Origin: Paracoxiella cheracis
GTDB lineage: Bacteria; Pseudomonadota; Gammaproteobacteria; Coxiellales; Coxiellaceae
Length of the DNA stretch: 64,000 nucleotides
Reading direction: 5' to 3'
NCBI RefSeq assembly: GCF_049348705.1
Contig: NZ_CP186485.1
Location: forward strand, 62,001-126,000
Shown: piece after piece, positions 24,079-32,126 of the stretch
Numbering within the stretch: position 1 is the first letter of the stretch
How the letters are laid out: the number at the start of each line of letters is the position of its first letter
The notes under the pieces: generated by a model
Databases searched by the model: none
What the model saw: the letters and a program-made list of their open reading frames with translations, nothing else
Told to the model about the DNA's origin: nothing
Made by a program: the position numbers and the translations under genes

Positions 24079-24130
24079 ATTTCAATTCCTTGCCAATACG
24101 AGAAGGGACTCGTGTTTTCGAGTCGCGCCC
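24079..24130 (+). repeat. Half copy of the ATTTCAATTGC palindrome family
   Basis: ATTTCAATTCC (24079-24089) is followed by TTGCCAATACGAGAAGGG, then a GACTCG-TGTTTT-CGAGTC hairpin. It is the near-complement of 7391-7439 and matches half of 62797-62873. It lies in the MFS/membrane-protein divergent gap (23943-24201). Confidence 0.6.
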
Positions 24131-24152
24131 TAGAGATTTCCATAAGCTATGA

Positions 24153-24181
24153 TTGACAATATTAGAACGATCTAGTAGCGT
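24153..24181 (+). promoter_or_regulatory. Sigma-70 promoter for the downstream membrane gene
   Basis: A perfect TTGACA at 24153-24158, a 17-base spacer and TAGCGT at 24176-24181. AGGGAGGA follows just before the ATG at 24202. Confidence 0.5.
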
Positions 24182-24201
24182 TTGATCAGAGGGAGGATCT
24201 C

Positions 24202-24792
24202 ATGACGAAAACTCACCCTGCGTCAGAGACGACAAACGAATCAACCAAGCCATCACCTAGTAGCAAACGTCGTAAAGCACGGCTTGTTATTAGTTTAATT
24301 ATGCTCGCCTTAGCTTTTGTAAGCCTTATTATTATGGGCTTACATAAAGCCTATTGGGTATTCACCTGTATTATGGCCGGTGTGGATGCAGTGCTTTCTA
24401 TTTGGCTGGTGTGGTACGTTCGACGAAATCGAAATGATGGGCCTACATTCCCGGGCAATCTTTGGCACATGATTTTGCATTGGATTGGGCTCGTTGCCGT
24501 TATGTATTTAATCGCCGTGTTTATCAATCGCGGTGTCATTTCACATACTGAAGCCGGTTTATTTGCATTGCTTGTGTTAGCGTTAACATTATATTTAGCC
24601 GGAATTTACACAGACACCACTTTCATGCTGATTGGATTCGTACTAGCATTAATAGCAGCGGGAGCTATTCTAATATCGGCCTATTTATGGCTCGTCATGA
24701 TTCCTGTCATTGTCATCGTTGCTTTAATTATTTTTGTGATCGTGACGCGCGATAAACGCAAAGCGATTGAGGATGAGAATAACTCGGAATGA
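24202..24792 (+). CDS. Unknown multi-pass membrane protein
   Basis: Protein of 196 residues. A hydrophilic, Ser/Thr/Lys-rich N-terminus of about 27 residues is followed by roughly six hydrophobic segments (LVISLIMLALAFVSLIIMG, WVFTCIMAGVDAVLSIW, GLVAVMYLIAVFI, GLFALLVLALTLYLAGI, FMLIGFVLALIAAGAILI, WLVMIPVIVIVALIIFVI), and a charged C-terminus. No recognised family. A strong AGGGAGGA ribosome-binding site precedes it, and its stop overlaps the dacB start, so it is co-transcribed with a cell-wall gene. Positive residues after helices suggest the N-terminus is cytoplasmic. Confidence 0.65.
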   Translation: MTKTHPASETTNESTKPSPSSKRRKARLVISLIMLALAFVSLIIMGLHKAYWVFTCIMAGVDAVLSIWLVWYVRRNRNDGPTFPGNLWHMILHWIGLVAVMYLIAVFINRGVISHTEAGLFALLVLALTLYLAGIYTDTTFMLIGFVLALIAAGAILISAYLWLVMIPVIVIVALIIFVIVTRDKRKAIEDENNSE

Positions 24793-26261
24793 TGGGACCC
24801 ATGAGATTAATTCGTACTACTATTATTTTATTCTTAATGTCTCTGCCTTTATTCAGTTTTGCTGCAACTAAAACTCATCGACCTCCCATCACCCTAGAAG
24901 AAAACCTACATCATATACTGAGTAAAGCCAACGACGTAAAACCCAATGTTAATTATGGTGTCGTCATACGCGATGCACAAACAGGTAAGATACTCTATAG
25001 TCGACAGCCTTATCATCTATATGCCCCTGCCAGTGTACAAAAACTATTTACGGCTATAGCGGCTTTAAGCTATCTAGGTTCTGATTTCCATTTCTCCACA
25101 AAGTTATTAACGCAGAGCCAAATAAAAGATCATACGCTGCAAGGTGATCTCACCGTTAAATTCAGTGGTGACCCTGAATTCAAGACAGCAGATTTAAACA
25201 AGTTATTCGCTAAGCTTAAAGATTTAGGTATTAATCGCATTCACGGGCACGTCTACATTGATAGCACCGATTATGGCCCAGTTCCTTATGCACCGGGCTG
25301 GATGTGGGACGATTTAAGTTATAGTTATGCGGCCCCCTTGAGTGCTATTATCATTAATCGAAACAAGTTCTTACTACAGTTCATCCCCGCAAAGAAGCGT
25401 CAAGTGAGGCCTAAAATATACCCCATTCTGCCGTCGGGCATAGTTACCATTGACAATAACGTTACAACAACATCAAAATTCATTAAGAAATGTCCGTTAA
25501 CTATTTATAGCGATGTGCATAATCATTATCGTTTAGCCGGTTGTCTCAATCGTGATTGGGGACAGCAAAGACGCACACTCGCGATTCGTGATCCTGATGT
25601 TTATGGCAAGGTTCTCGTCGAACAGGCTCTCCAAGATAATAATATTGGTTACACGGGTCGAGTTACATTTCACAAAGCGCCCGCCGAAGCCGTTGTGTTA
25701 GCCGAACATCAATCACCACCGCTACGTAAGATGCTGAAAGAAATGCTTAAGCATTCGGATAATTTGACTGCCGACTCATTATTGAAAAAAATAGGGCAAG
25801 TCTATTACAAAGAACAAGGCACCTGGCAAAATGGTTTGAACGCATTAAAGAAAATACTAAAACCGACGGGCATTGATTTCAAACATAGTTTACTTAACGA
25901 CGGCGCTGGCTTATCGCGCTACAATCTTGTCACCCCACAACAACTGACAAAATTGTTGTATTATGCTTATCACAACCCCAACATCAAATCGGCTTTAATT
26001 CCTGCACTTCCGATCGGCGGCATCGATGGCACCCTTATTGGCCGAATGAACCCAATTTCTGACGGCCGTCACGTCCACGCTAAAACGGGATCCATGACGG
26101 GCGTGACAACTTTATCTGGATACATTTATACACACCACCATGGCGTTTTAATCTTCGCCGTCATGATGAATGGCTTTGTCGGGAAAGACAGGCCTTTACT
26201 CCACGTCGAAGATCGCATGTGTGATTTCCTGACGCATTACAAAGACAAGCACCATGGATAA
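24789..26261 (+). CDS. dacB: D-alanyl-D-alanine carboxypeptidase/endopeptidase (PBP4, family S13)
   Basis: Periplasmic low-molecular-weight penicillin-binding protein of 490 residues that trims or opens peptidoglycan cross-links. It has a signal peptide (TTIILFLMSLPLFSFAA). SxxK is YAPASVQKLF with Ser82 and Lys85, SxN is HSDN in MLKHSDNLTADSL, and KTG is HAKTGSM. The insertion between the motifs is typical of S13. ATG 24789 overlaps the preceding gene; ATG 24801 is an alternative. Overlaps aroE by 8 bases. Confidence 0.93.
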   Translation: MMGPMRLIRTTIILFLMSLPLFSFAATKTHRPPITLEENLHHILSKANDVKPNVNYGVVIRDAQTGKILYSRQPYHLYAPASVQKLFTAIAALSYLGSDFHFSTKLLTQSQIKDHTLQGDLTVKFSGDPEFKTADLNKLFAKLKDLGINRIHGHVYIDSTDYGPVPYAPGWMWDDLSYSYAAPLSAIIINRNKFLLQFIPAKKRQVRPKIYPILPSGIVTIDNNVTTTSKFIKKCPLTIYSDVHNHYRLAGCLNRDWGQQRRTLAIRDPDVYGKVLVEQALQDNNIGYTGRVTFHKAPAEAVVLAEHQSPPLRKMLKEMLKHSDNLTADSLLKKIGQVYYKEQGTWQNGLNALKKILKPTGIDFKHSLLNDGAGLSRYNLVTPQQLTKLLYYAYHNPNIKSALIPALPIGGIDGTLIGRMNPISDGRHVHAKTGSMTGVTTLSGYIYTHHHGVLIFAVMMNGFVGKDRPLLHVEDRMCDFLTHYKDKHHG

Positions 26262-27072
26262 ATATGCAATTTTTGGTAATCCTGTCGAACACAGTTTATC
26301 ACCTATCATTCATGAAATTTTTGCTGAACAAGCCCATCAAAAGCTTGAATATATCCGTATAAAACCTCCTCTCGATGGATTTGAACCCGCTCTTCAAGAA
26401 TTTATCAAAGCAGGCGGCAATGGTTGCAATGTTACTTTTCCATTTAAAGGACAGGCGTTTAATGCTGCCGATCAATGCAGCAATACTGCAAGCGATGCAG
26501 AAGCGGCAAGTTGTTTGCTCATCAGAAAAAATGGAACGATCTTTGCGGATAATTATGACGGCACGGGGCTGGTGGAAGATCTCACACACAATTATGAATT
26601 TCCGTTATCCCAAAAAAAAATCTTAATTATCGGCAGTGGTGGCGCTACGCGTGGTATTCTCGGGCCGTTACTCGATATGGCACCGTCTAGAATTATTATC
26701 GCCAATCGTACTCCACAAAAGGCGATGGATCTTGCTGAACGATATAAATTAAGAGGCTATGTCACCGGTATCGGATTCGATGACATTGAAGTTACACCAT
26801 ACGATTTAATTATTCATGCCACAACTGCGGGTCATCAAGGTAATTTAGTAACTTTACCGGAGGGTATCATTGGCCATCGAACTTGCTGTTACGATTTATC
26901 TTATGGCAAGGCGGCTGAACCCTTTTTACAGTGGGCAAAAAAAATAGGTGCGGCGCAATGTATTGATGGATTAGGCATGTTAGTCGAACATAATGCGGCG
27001 GTTTTTTATTTATGGCGCAATATTTATCCTGATACGAAACCCGTTATTGAGTTTTTACGGCATCACACTTGA
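26254..27072 (+). CDS. aroE: Shikimate dehydrogenase
   Basis: NADP-dependent reduction of 3-dehydroshikimate to shikimate. Length 272 is normal. FGNPVEHSLSPIIHE binds shikimate, GCNVTFPFKGQAF carries the catalytic Lys, NYDGTGLVEDL the paired Asp, and IIGSGGATRGI with IANRTPQKA the cofactor fold. It joins aroK and aroB nearby in the shikimate pathway. The last gene of its run, followed by a 513-base gap. Confidence 0.95.
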   Translation: MDKYAIFGNPVEHSLSPIIHEIFAEQAHQKLEYIRIKPPLDGFEPALQEFIKAGGNGCNVTFPFKGQAFNAADQCSNTASDAEAASCLLIRKNGTIFADNYDGTGLVEDLTHNYEFPLSQKKILIIGSGGATRGILGPLLDMAPSRIIIANRTPQKAMDLAERYKLRGYVTGIGFDDIEVTPYDLIIHATTAGHQGNLVTLPEGIIGHRTCCYDLSYGKAAEPFLQWAKKIGAAQCIDGLGMLVEHNAAVFYLWRNIYPDTKPVIEFLRHHT

Positions 27073-27134
27073 GATCCGTGTCTTCAATTGAAATGTTATT
27101 TAATTAGTTAGAAATAGCTTTCTACAGTTGCCCT

Positions 27135-27231
27135 TGAGATTATCTCATGAATTTATTAAACTCTGCTCCTTATTTTTTTCTCGTCACGCAATACTTCATA
27201 ATTTAATACCCCTTTCGTGAGAAATATCTCA
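27135..27231. promoter_or_regulatory. LetA/GacA-like palindromes upstream of the small RNA
   Basis: TGAGAAATATCTCA at 27218-27231 matches the Legionella LetA site TNAGAAATTTCTNA at all but one position. A related palindrome TGAGATTATCTCA lies at 27135-27147. Both sit in non-coding DNA 180-280 bases upstream of the small-RNA start, a usual remote location for this activator. A half motif TTAGAAATAGCTTTCTA (near 27108) may be a degenerate third site. Confidence 0.65.
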
Positions 27232-27412
27232 TTTCAACGTAAGCATTAATTGCTATCTACTTACGGAAAATACTCAGCCAATTCCTAAAATATCAATACA
27301 ATTAATTGAAAAATAGCGCCTTTTTATTTGTTCCTTAGTGGCCCCTAAATGTCAAAACACCGTAGTATTTTTCAAGTCCTTGTCCTAGTCAGCGATCATG
27401 ATAGATTAGACG

Positions 27413-27572
27413 CAACGTTAAGGGATTAGCTCGGATCTGCTTCCGGAATGAGGCCAACATGGAATCTGTTAAAGGAAGGTTTGTCTCATAGGATGAGCAA
27501 GGTCTAGGGATAGAACCTCTTGGTAGGGATCACCAGCCTTGGGGGTGGCTATAACAGCCACCCCTTTTTTTT
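27413..27572 (+). ncRNA. CsrA-sponge small RNA of the CsrB/RsmY/RsmZ type
   Basis: About 160 nt between a promoter (TTGTCC 27380-27385, 16-base spacer, TAGATT 27402-27407) and an intrinsic terminator. It holds eight GGA motifs, at about 27423, 27433, 27445, 27461, 27474, 27491, 27508 and 27527. Several are AGGGA or AAGGA and would sit in hairpin loops. Repeated GGA is how CsrB/RsmY RNAs titrate CsrA, and csrA is in this window at 7.7 kb. The LetA-like palindrome upstream fits the LetA-RsmYZ-CsrA cascade of Legionella. No open frame is present. Which orthologue (RsmY, RsmZ or CsrB) cannot be told. Confidence 0.82.
27541..27572 (+). terminator. Intrinsic terminator of the small RNA
   Basis: GGGGTGGCT pairs with AGCCACCCC around a 5-base loop, followed by eight T. 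It also lies at the 3' end of the convergent PiT gene. Confidence 0.93.
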
Positions 27573-27585
27573 GCCTAAGAAAAAA

Positions 27586-28845
27586 TCAAGACAGAATTGC
27601 TTTAAGAATATGATAATAAACTATCGAAAATACAGCACCGGCAGGCAATGTAATAATCCACGACATAAAAATATTTCGAATCACCGATAAATTTAATGCG
27701 CCGATTCCGCGTGCAAAGCCTACACCCAACACAGCACCCACTAAGGTTTGCGTTGTTGAAACTGGCAGACCAATGCCAGATGCAATCACAACGGTGCTCG
27801 CGGTTGCCAACTGTGCTGCAAAACCTCGGCTCGGAGTTAATTGCGTAATGTCCGTACCCACCGTCGCGATGACTTTATAACCATACATCGCCAGTCCACT
27901 CACAATACCCGCGGCGCCTAATAACATTATCCAAAAGGGGATCCGTGAAGTGGCTAACACCGCACCGCCACCTTTTACAATACCGACAACCGCGGATAAA
28001 GGTCCAATCGCATTAGCGACGTCATTAGAGCCGTGTGCAAATGCCATAGCGCAAGCTGTGAAAATCATTAATACACCAAATATTTTTTCTAATTTACCAA
28101 AATCAGTACCACCCGATGTATTATTCTCAACAGGCACACGCTTCAATAATAAAACACCCATTAATGCAATCAGTAAACTTGCTGCAATAGCGATTAAAAC
28201 ACTCTCCCAGGTTGTGAAATGCAAACCTAAATGTTTTAAACCATTTAAGAGTGTGACAAGCGCAATCACCACGGCAACTAAAAAAATATAACCTGGAATG
28301 TAACGTTTTGCATTTTTGATCGGCGTTTGACTGTCAAATATCAACCATTGCACACTGCGGAACAACAAAAAGGCAACCACAGCAGCAATAATCGGAGTCA
28401 CAACCCAACTCAATGCAATGTTGATAATTTGATGCCAATAAATGGCCTTCATCCCTAATACAATAACTCCAAAACCAATCACTGCACCAACAATGCTGTG
28501 TGTGGTTGAGACCGGCCAACCAAATGAGGTAGCAACAATCAACCATGTTCCTGCGGCTAATAAAGAAGCCAACATGCCGTACACGAGTAATTGAGGGGAA
28601 TGCGAGAACATGGTGGCATCGATGATTTTGCCGCGAATGGTTTCAGTCACCTGGCCACCCGCTAACAGTGATCCCAACGCCTCGAAAACAGCGGCGATAA
28701 TAATTGCCTGAAAAATAGTTAATGCTCTTGAGCCGACCGAGGTGCCCATCGCGTTGGCAACATCGTTTGCCCCCACACCCCACGCCATAAAAAAACCAAA
28801 GATTCCAGCAAGAATTATATAAAGTTGGCCATGTTCCATGATCAT
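27586..28845 (-). CDS. pit: Inorganic phosphate transporter, PiT family
   Basis: Low-affinity phosphate permease of 419 residues with about ten membrane helices and the duplicated PiT signature: GVGANDVANAMGTSVGS near the N-terminus and FAHGSNDVANAIGPLSAV in the second half. Also SFGWPVSTTHSIVGAVIG and GLPVSTTQTLVGAVLG. Its DUF47 partner is at 10.6 kb on the other side of the inversion border. Divergent from the uridine phosphorylase-like gene. Confidence 0.94.
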   Translation of the reverse strand: MIMEHGQLYIILAGIFGFFMAWGVGANDVANAMGTSVGSRALTIFQAIIIAAVFEALGSLLAGGQVTETIRGKIIDATMFSHSPQLLVYGMLASLLAAGTWLIVATSFGWPVSTTHSIVGAVIGFGVIVLGMKAIYWHQIINIALSWVVTPIIAAVVAFLLFRSVQWLIFDSQTPIKNAKRYIPGYIFLVAVVIALVTLLNGLKHLGLHFTTWESVLIAIAASLLIALMGVLLLKRVPVENNTSGGTDFGKLEKIFGVLMIFTACAMAFAHGSNDVANAIGPLSAVVGIVKGGGAVLATSRIPFWIMLLGAAGIVSGLAMYGYKVIATVGTDITQLTPSRGFAAQLATASTVVIASGIGLPVSTTQTLVGAVLGVGFARGIGALNLSVIRNIFMSWIITLPAGAVFSIVYYHILKAILS

Positions 28846-28899
28846 GGTGCTAAAATAGCATGGGCCTCTAATGCAAACAAGCCTGAAAGAGATGACAAC

Positions 28900-29784
28900 A
28901 TGAAAATATCCAAAACGGATTTACTCCTCAATGCAGATGGCAGCATTTATCACCTAAATTTATTACCCGGTGAACTCGCTGAAACAATTTTACTTGTCGG
29001 CGACCCTGCCAGAGCCAAATTAGTGTCCCAACATTTTGATGCTTTAGAAATCCAAAAACAAAAACGTGAATTTATTGTGCATACCGGCACAATAGGTAAA
29101 CAGCGTATTTCAGTCATTGGCACGGGTATCGGAGCCTGCAACATTGAAATCGTGATAACCGAAGCTGATGCCTTATTTAATATTGATTTTTCTACACGCA
29201 CGGCGAAAACCGATTTGACACAACTGCGATTTATACGATTAGGAACTTCCGGTGCGCTGCAAAAAAATATTCCCGTGGATAGTTTTCTCGTTTCCGATTA
29301 TGCTGTAGCGTTTGATGGCTTACTAAATTATTATCAACTTTCGTATAATGAAAATGAAAACCGTTTACTTCAAGCCATTCATCAACATTTTTCAGATTTT
29401 TCAATGTTACCGCTTCCTTATGTCGCACAGGCTTCTGACGCGCTGCATTCATTGTTTAACGACACCACATGTCATCACGGCATTACTTTAACCGCCAACG
29501 GCTTTTATGGGCCACAATATCGGCACATTCGTCTTCCTCTCATCGCCAATAATGTCATCGACTGTGCGCGTGAATTTCAGCACAACGGCATGTTGATTAC
29601 TAATTTTGAAATGGAAACGGCAGCTATCTTTGGGCTCAGTACTTTAATGGGCCACCAGTGTTGTTCGCTGAACACTATCGTCGCGAATCGATTTACGGAT
29701 ACAGTGAGTCGCGATCCCGCAAAAACGATTCAAACGATGATTGAAATGGGATTGGAAAAGTTAACTCAATATATCCTGCAATAA
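28900..29784 (+). CDS. Nucleoside phosphorylase, uridine phosphorylase-like
   Basis: PNP_UDP-1 family protein of 294 residues from ATG 28900; GAAAGAG lies upstream. An in-frame earlier start at 28825 overlaps the PiT gene and is unlikely. LVGDPARAKLV is the phosphate-binding segment, IGTGIGACNIEIVITEADAL and IRLGTSGALQ follow, and NFEMETAAIFGLS binds ribose. Uridine phosphorylase activity is suggested but other specificities are possible. Its 3' end overlaps deoC by 24 bases, tail to tail. Confidence 0.85.
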   Translation: MKISKTDLLLNADGSIYHLNLLPGELAETILLVGDPARAKLVSQHFDALEIQKQKREFIVHTGTIGKQRISVIGTGIGACNIEIVITEADALFNIDFSTRTAKTDLTQLRFIRLGTSGALQKNIPVDSFLVSDYAVAFDGLLNYYQLSYNENENRLLQAIHQHFSDFSMLPLPYVAQASDALHSLFNDTTCHHGITLTANGFYGPQYRHIRLPLIANNVIDCAREFQHNGMLITNFEMETAAIFGLSTLMGHQCCSLNTIVANRFTDTVSRDPAKTIQTMIEMGLEKLTQYILQ

Positions 29785-30489
29785 ACTGCTCGCGCCAAAT
29801 CGCATTTTTTTGGCTGAAATCCAAGCTTTACCCATAATATTTTCGGCTAAGCTTAAATATTCCGTAGCTTGCTCTACGGTGCGAACTCCACCGGCCGCCT
29901 TGAAGCCAACGGGCTCACCAGATTTTTTAATCACGTTTAAAATGATTTCTGCGGCTTGTGGTGAGGCACCCGGATTAATTTTTCCGGTAGAGGTTTTTAT
30001 AAAATCGGCCTTGGCACGGATTGCAATTTCGCACGCGCCTGCGATTAACTCATGATAGATTAACGCGCCTGTTTCTAAAATAACTTTCATCACTATATCC
30101 GGGCCCATGATTCCGCGACAAGCTTGTAAAAATTCAAGCACATCATCAGTTTGACCTCTCATATAGGCTTCATAAGGCATCACTACATCAATTTCATCGG
30201 CGCCATCCTGAATCACACGCTTTATTTGCGTAACGCAATCCGACAAAGTTTCATTACCATTTGGAAAATTGACGACCGTCGCAATTTTAATAGAAGTTCC
30301 CACCAATAAATTTTTTGCTTGTCCCACAAATTTAGGATAAATACAAACAGCAGCCACTTCACCAAAAGGAGTTGAGGCTTGTTGACACAGTTTCTCGATA
30401 GATTTAGGCGTGTCATCATCATTTAGATTGGTGAGATCCAACAGTGGAATGAGCTGTTTCGCAATTACTTGTTTATAGGGTGAGTTCAT
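29761..30489 (-). CDS. deoC: Deoxyribose-phosphate aldolase
   Basis: Cleaves 2-deoxyribose-5-phosphate into glyceraldehyde-3-phosphate and acetaldehyde. Length 242. DEIDVVMPYEAYMRG, VMKVILETGAL (catalytic Lys), KADFIKTSTGKINPGA (Schiff-base Lys) and GFKAAGGVRTVEQA are diagnostic. It lies 3 bases downstream of the PNP remnant, and before the inversion both followed cdd, giving a cdd-pnp-deoC operon. In its present place it has lost that promoter. Confidence 0.95.
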   Translation of the reverse strand: MNSPYKQVIAKQLIPLLDLTNLNDDDTPKSIEKLCQQASTPFGEVAAVCIYPKFVGQAKNLLVGTSIKIATVVNFPNGNETLSDCVTQIKRVIQDGADEIDVVMPYEAYMRGQTDDVLEFLQACRGIMGPDIVMKVILETGALIYHELIAGACEIAIRAKADFIKTSTGKINPGASPQAAEIILNVIKKSGEPVGFKAAGGVRTVEQATEYLSLAENIMGKAWISAKKMRFGASSLLQDILS

Positions 30490-30492
30490 ACT

Positions 30493-31275
30493 TTACGCTA
30501 TTTTCTCAATACAACTTAAAATTAATTGGATTAAATTTTCTTGAGCCAACTTCGCACCACGAAGAGTTTCATCGTGGGTCACTTGGCATTCGGACATCCC
30601 TGCCGCCAAATTCGTAACCGCGGAAATAACCGCGACGCGCATATCGCAATGTCGTGCAATGATAACTTCGGGCACCGTCGACATACCAACTAAGTCACCA
30701 CCCAATGTGCGAAATGCTTGTATTTCTGCGGGCGTTTCAAACGACGGGCCCAACACCGCAACGTAAATACCTTCTGTGAGTTCAATATTTAAAGATTTAG
30801 CGATCTCCAATAGTTCACGACGCAGTTGTGGATCGTATGCGTCTTCTAAACTCACAAATCGTCCGCCGAATTCTTCGTCATTGGGGCCTACTAACGGATT
30901 GTTAAATTGAAAATTGATATGATCCTTCAGCACCACTAAACTACCCGGACCCACTTCTTGGCGCATAGAGCCAGCGGCATTCGTCGGTAACCAGATTTCA
31001 GTGCCCAACAATTTCATTGTGCGTACCAAGGTTTTTATAGCGTTATTATCGATACCTTCATAAAAATGAGCGCGTCCCTTCAAACAAGCGACCGGCACTC
31101 CTTTTAAATATCCGAGATGCATTTCACCAGCATGACCTTCGACTTTAGGCGCGTGAAACCCGGGCAATTCGGCATAAGGTATAACCGTTGCATGCTCGAT
31201 ATGGTCCGCCAATACACCGAGTCCCGATCCTGTGACCATCGTGAGTTTGGGTTTAAAATTAGGAATGCGTTTTTG
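30493..31275 (-). pseudogene. Purine nucleoside phosphorylase lacking its first codons
   Basis: Family of hexameric/trimeric PNP related to PunA/XapA. The frame after the IS1 border at 31276 begins (in complement) RIPNFKPKLTMVTGSGLGV and runs to a normal C-terminus. TGSGLG binds phosphate, ELPGFHAPKVEGHAG, GRAHFYEG, TNAAGSM and GLVGMST-like VGMSTVPEVIIARH are present. The first 14 codons stay next to cdd at 11644-11687. An in-frame ATG at 31239 (residue 25 of the original) could start a 248-residue protein just ahead of the phosphate loop, but it has no evident promoter or ribosome-binding site. It may be weakly active or dead. Confidence 0.85.
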
Positions 31276-31347
31276 GGTAGTGCCTCATTTTTGTTGATGT
31301 GATATATTTTGCTATTTCAGAAAATCATTAGGATAAGGATTGCATGA

Positions 31348-31617
31348 ATGGCAAGAATCAATGTTGCTTGCTCCTGCTGCTGTTTACATGAGGTTGTAAA
31401 ATTTGGCGTCAGCAGTACAGGAAAGCAAAGGTTTCAATGTAAAAATAATGCTTGTGAGAAAAATACATTTCTTCTAGATTACACACATAATGCTCGTGCC
31501 CCTGGTGTTAAAGATAAAATAGTTGATATGGCAATGAATGGTAGTGGCGTCAGAGATACTGCACGCGTTTTACGTATTAGCATTAACACTGTTATTGGTG
31601 AATTAAAAAAAGGGTGA
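31348..31617 (+). pseudogene. insA: IS1 InsA-like protein (copy B), frameshift site altered
   Basis: Same protein as copy A apart from Ile to Val in ARVLRISIN, and a different end: the A run is 7 rather than 8, so the frame stops at ELKKG. insB now lies at +1 instead of -1 relative to insA, so the usual -1 slip cannot produce the fusion transposase. The InsA part itself is complete as a DNA-binding protein. Confidence 0.75.
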
Positions 31618-31621
31618 AGGT

Positions 31622-32098
31622 TTGGAGAGCGTCAATACACGACTTTTAAAGGAAAAAGAATCACTTGGTGCGTCTGTTACTGTTAATGTTGTACAAGTTG
31701 AAGAAGCGGAGCTGGATGAAATGTGGAGTTTTGTTCGAAATAAACAGAATCAACGTTGGCTTTGGCATGCGATTGATCACCATACACATGAGGTGTTAGC
31801 TTATCATTTTGGTCCAAGAAAAGATTCAGCATTTAAAGCACTGAAAGAAAAACTGAGCTCATTTGATATCAACTTTTACTATACAGATGATTGGGGTGCT
31901 TATGAAAGACACCTGCCTCAATCAAAACATTTGGTGGGAAAGCAAAATACCCAAGCGATTGAACGAAAGCATCTCACGTTGCGCACACGAATAAAGCGAT
32001 TAGCGAGAAAGACGATTTGCTTTTCTAAACTGGATAAATTGCACGACATTGTCATCGGATTATTTATCAATAGGCACGAGTTTGGGAGGGTTATTTAG
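31622..32098 (+). CDS. insB: IS1 InsB-like transposase catalytic part (copy B)
   Basis: 158 residues, identical in protein sequence to copy A insB, with the DDE core intact (MWSFVRNKQ, YYTDDWGAY, IERKHLTLRTRIKRL). It begins with a TTG in its own frame. Its expression as a fusion is doubtful because of the altered frameshift run upstream. Confidence 0.88.
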   Translation: MESVNTRLLKEKESLGASVTVNVVQVEEAELDEMWSFVRNKQNQRWLWHAIDHHTHEVLAYHFGPRKDSAFKALKEKLSSFDINFYYTDDWGAYERHLPQSKHLVGKQNTQAIERKHLTLRTRIKRLARKTICFSKLDKLHDIVIGLFINRHEFGRVI

Positions 32099-32126
32099 AT
32101 GCCATCAACAAAAATGAGGCACCACC

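Larger units (their letters stand above)
31276..32126 (+). mobile_element. IS1-family insertion sequence, copy B (851 bp)
   Basis: Nearly identical to copy A at 11688-12539 and in the opposite orientation. Terminal repeats are GGTAGTGCCTCATTTTTG at the left and the complement of GGTGGTGCCTCATTTTTG at the right. Left flank CGTTTTTG (31268-31275) is the complement of the octamer left of copy A, and right flank AAATAAAG (32127-32134) is the complement of the octamer right of copy A. The 1-bp length difference is one A missing at the insA/insB junction. Confidence 0.93.
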
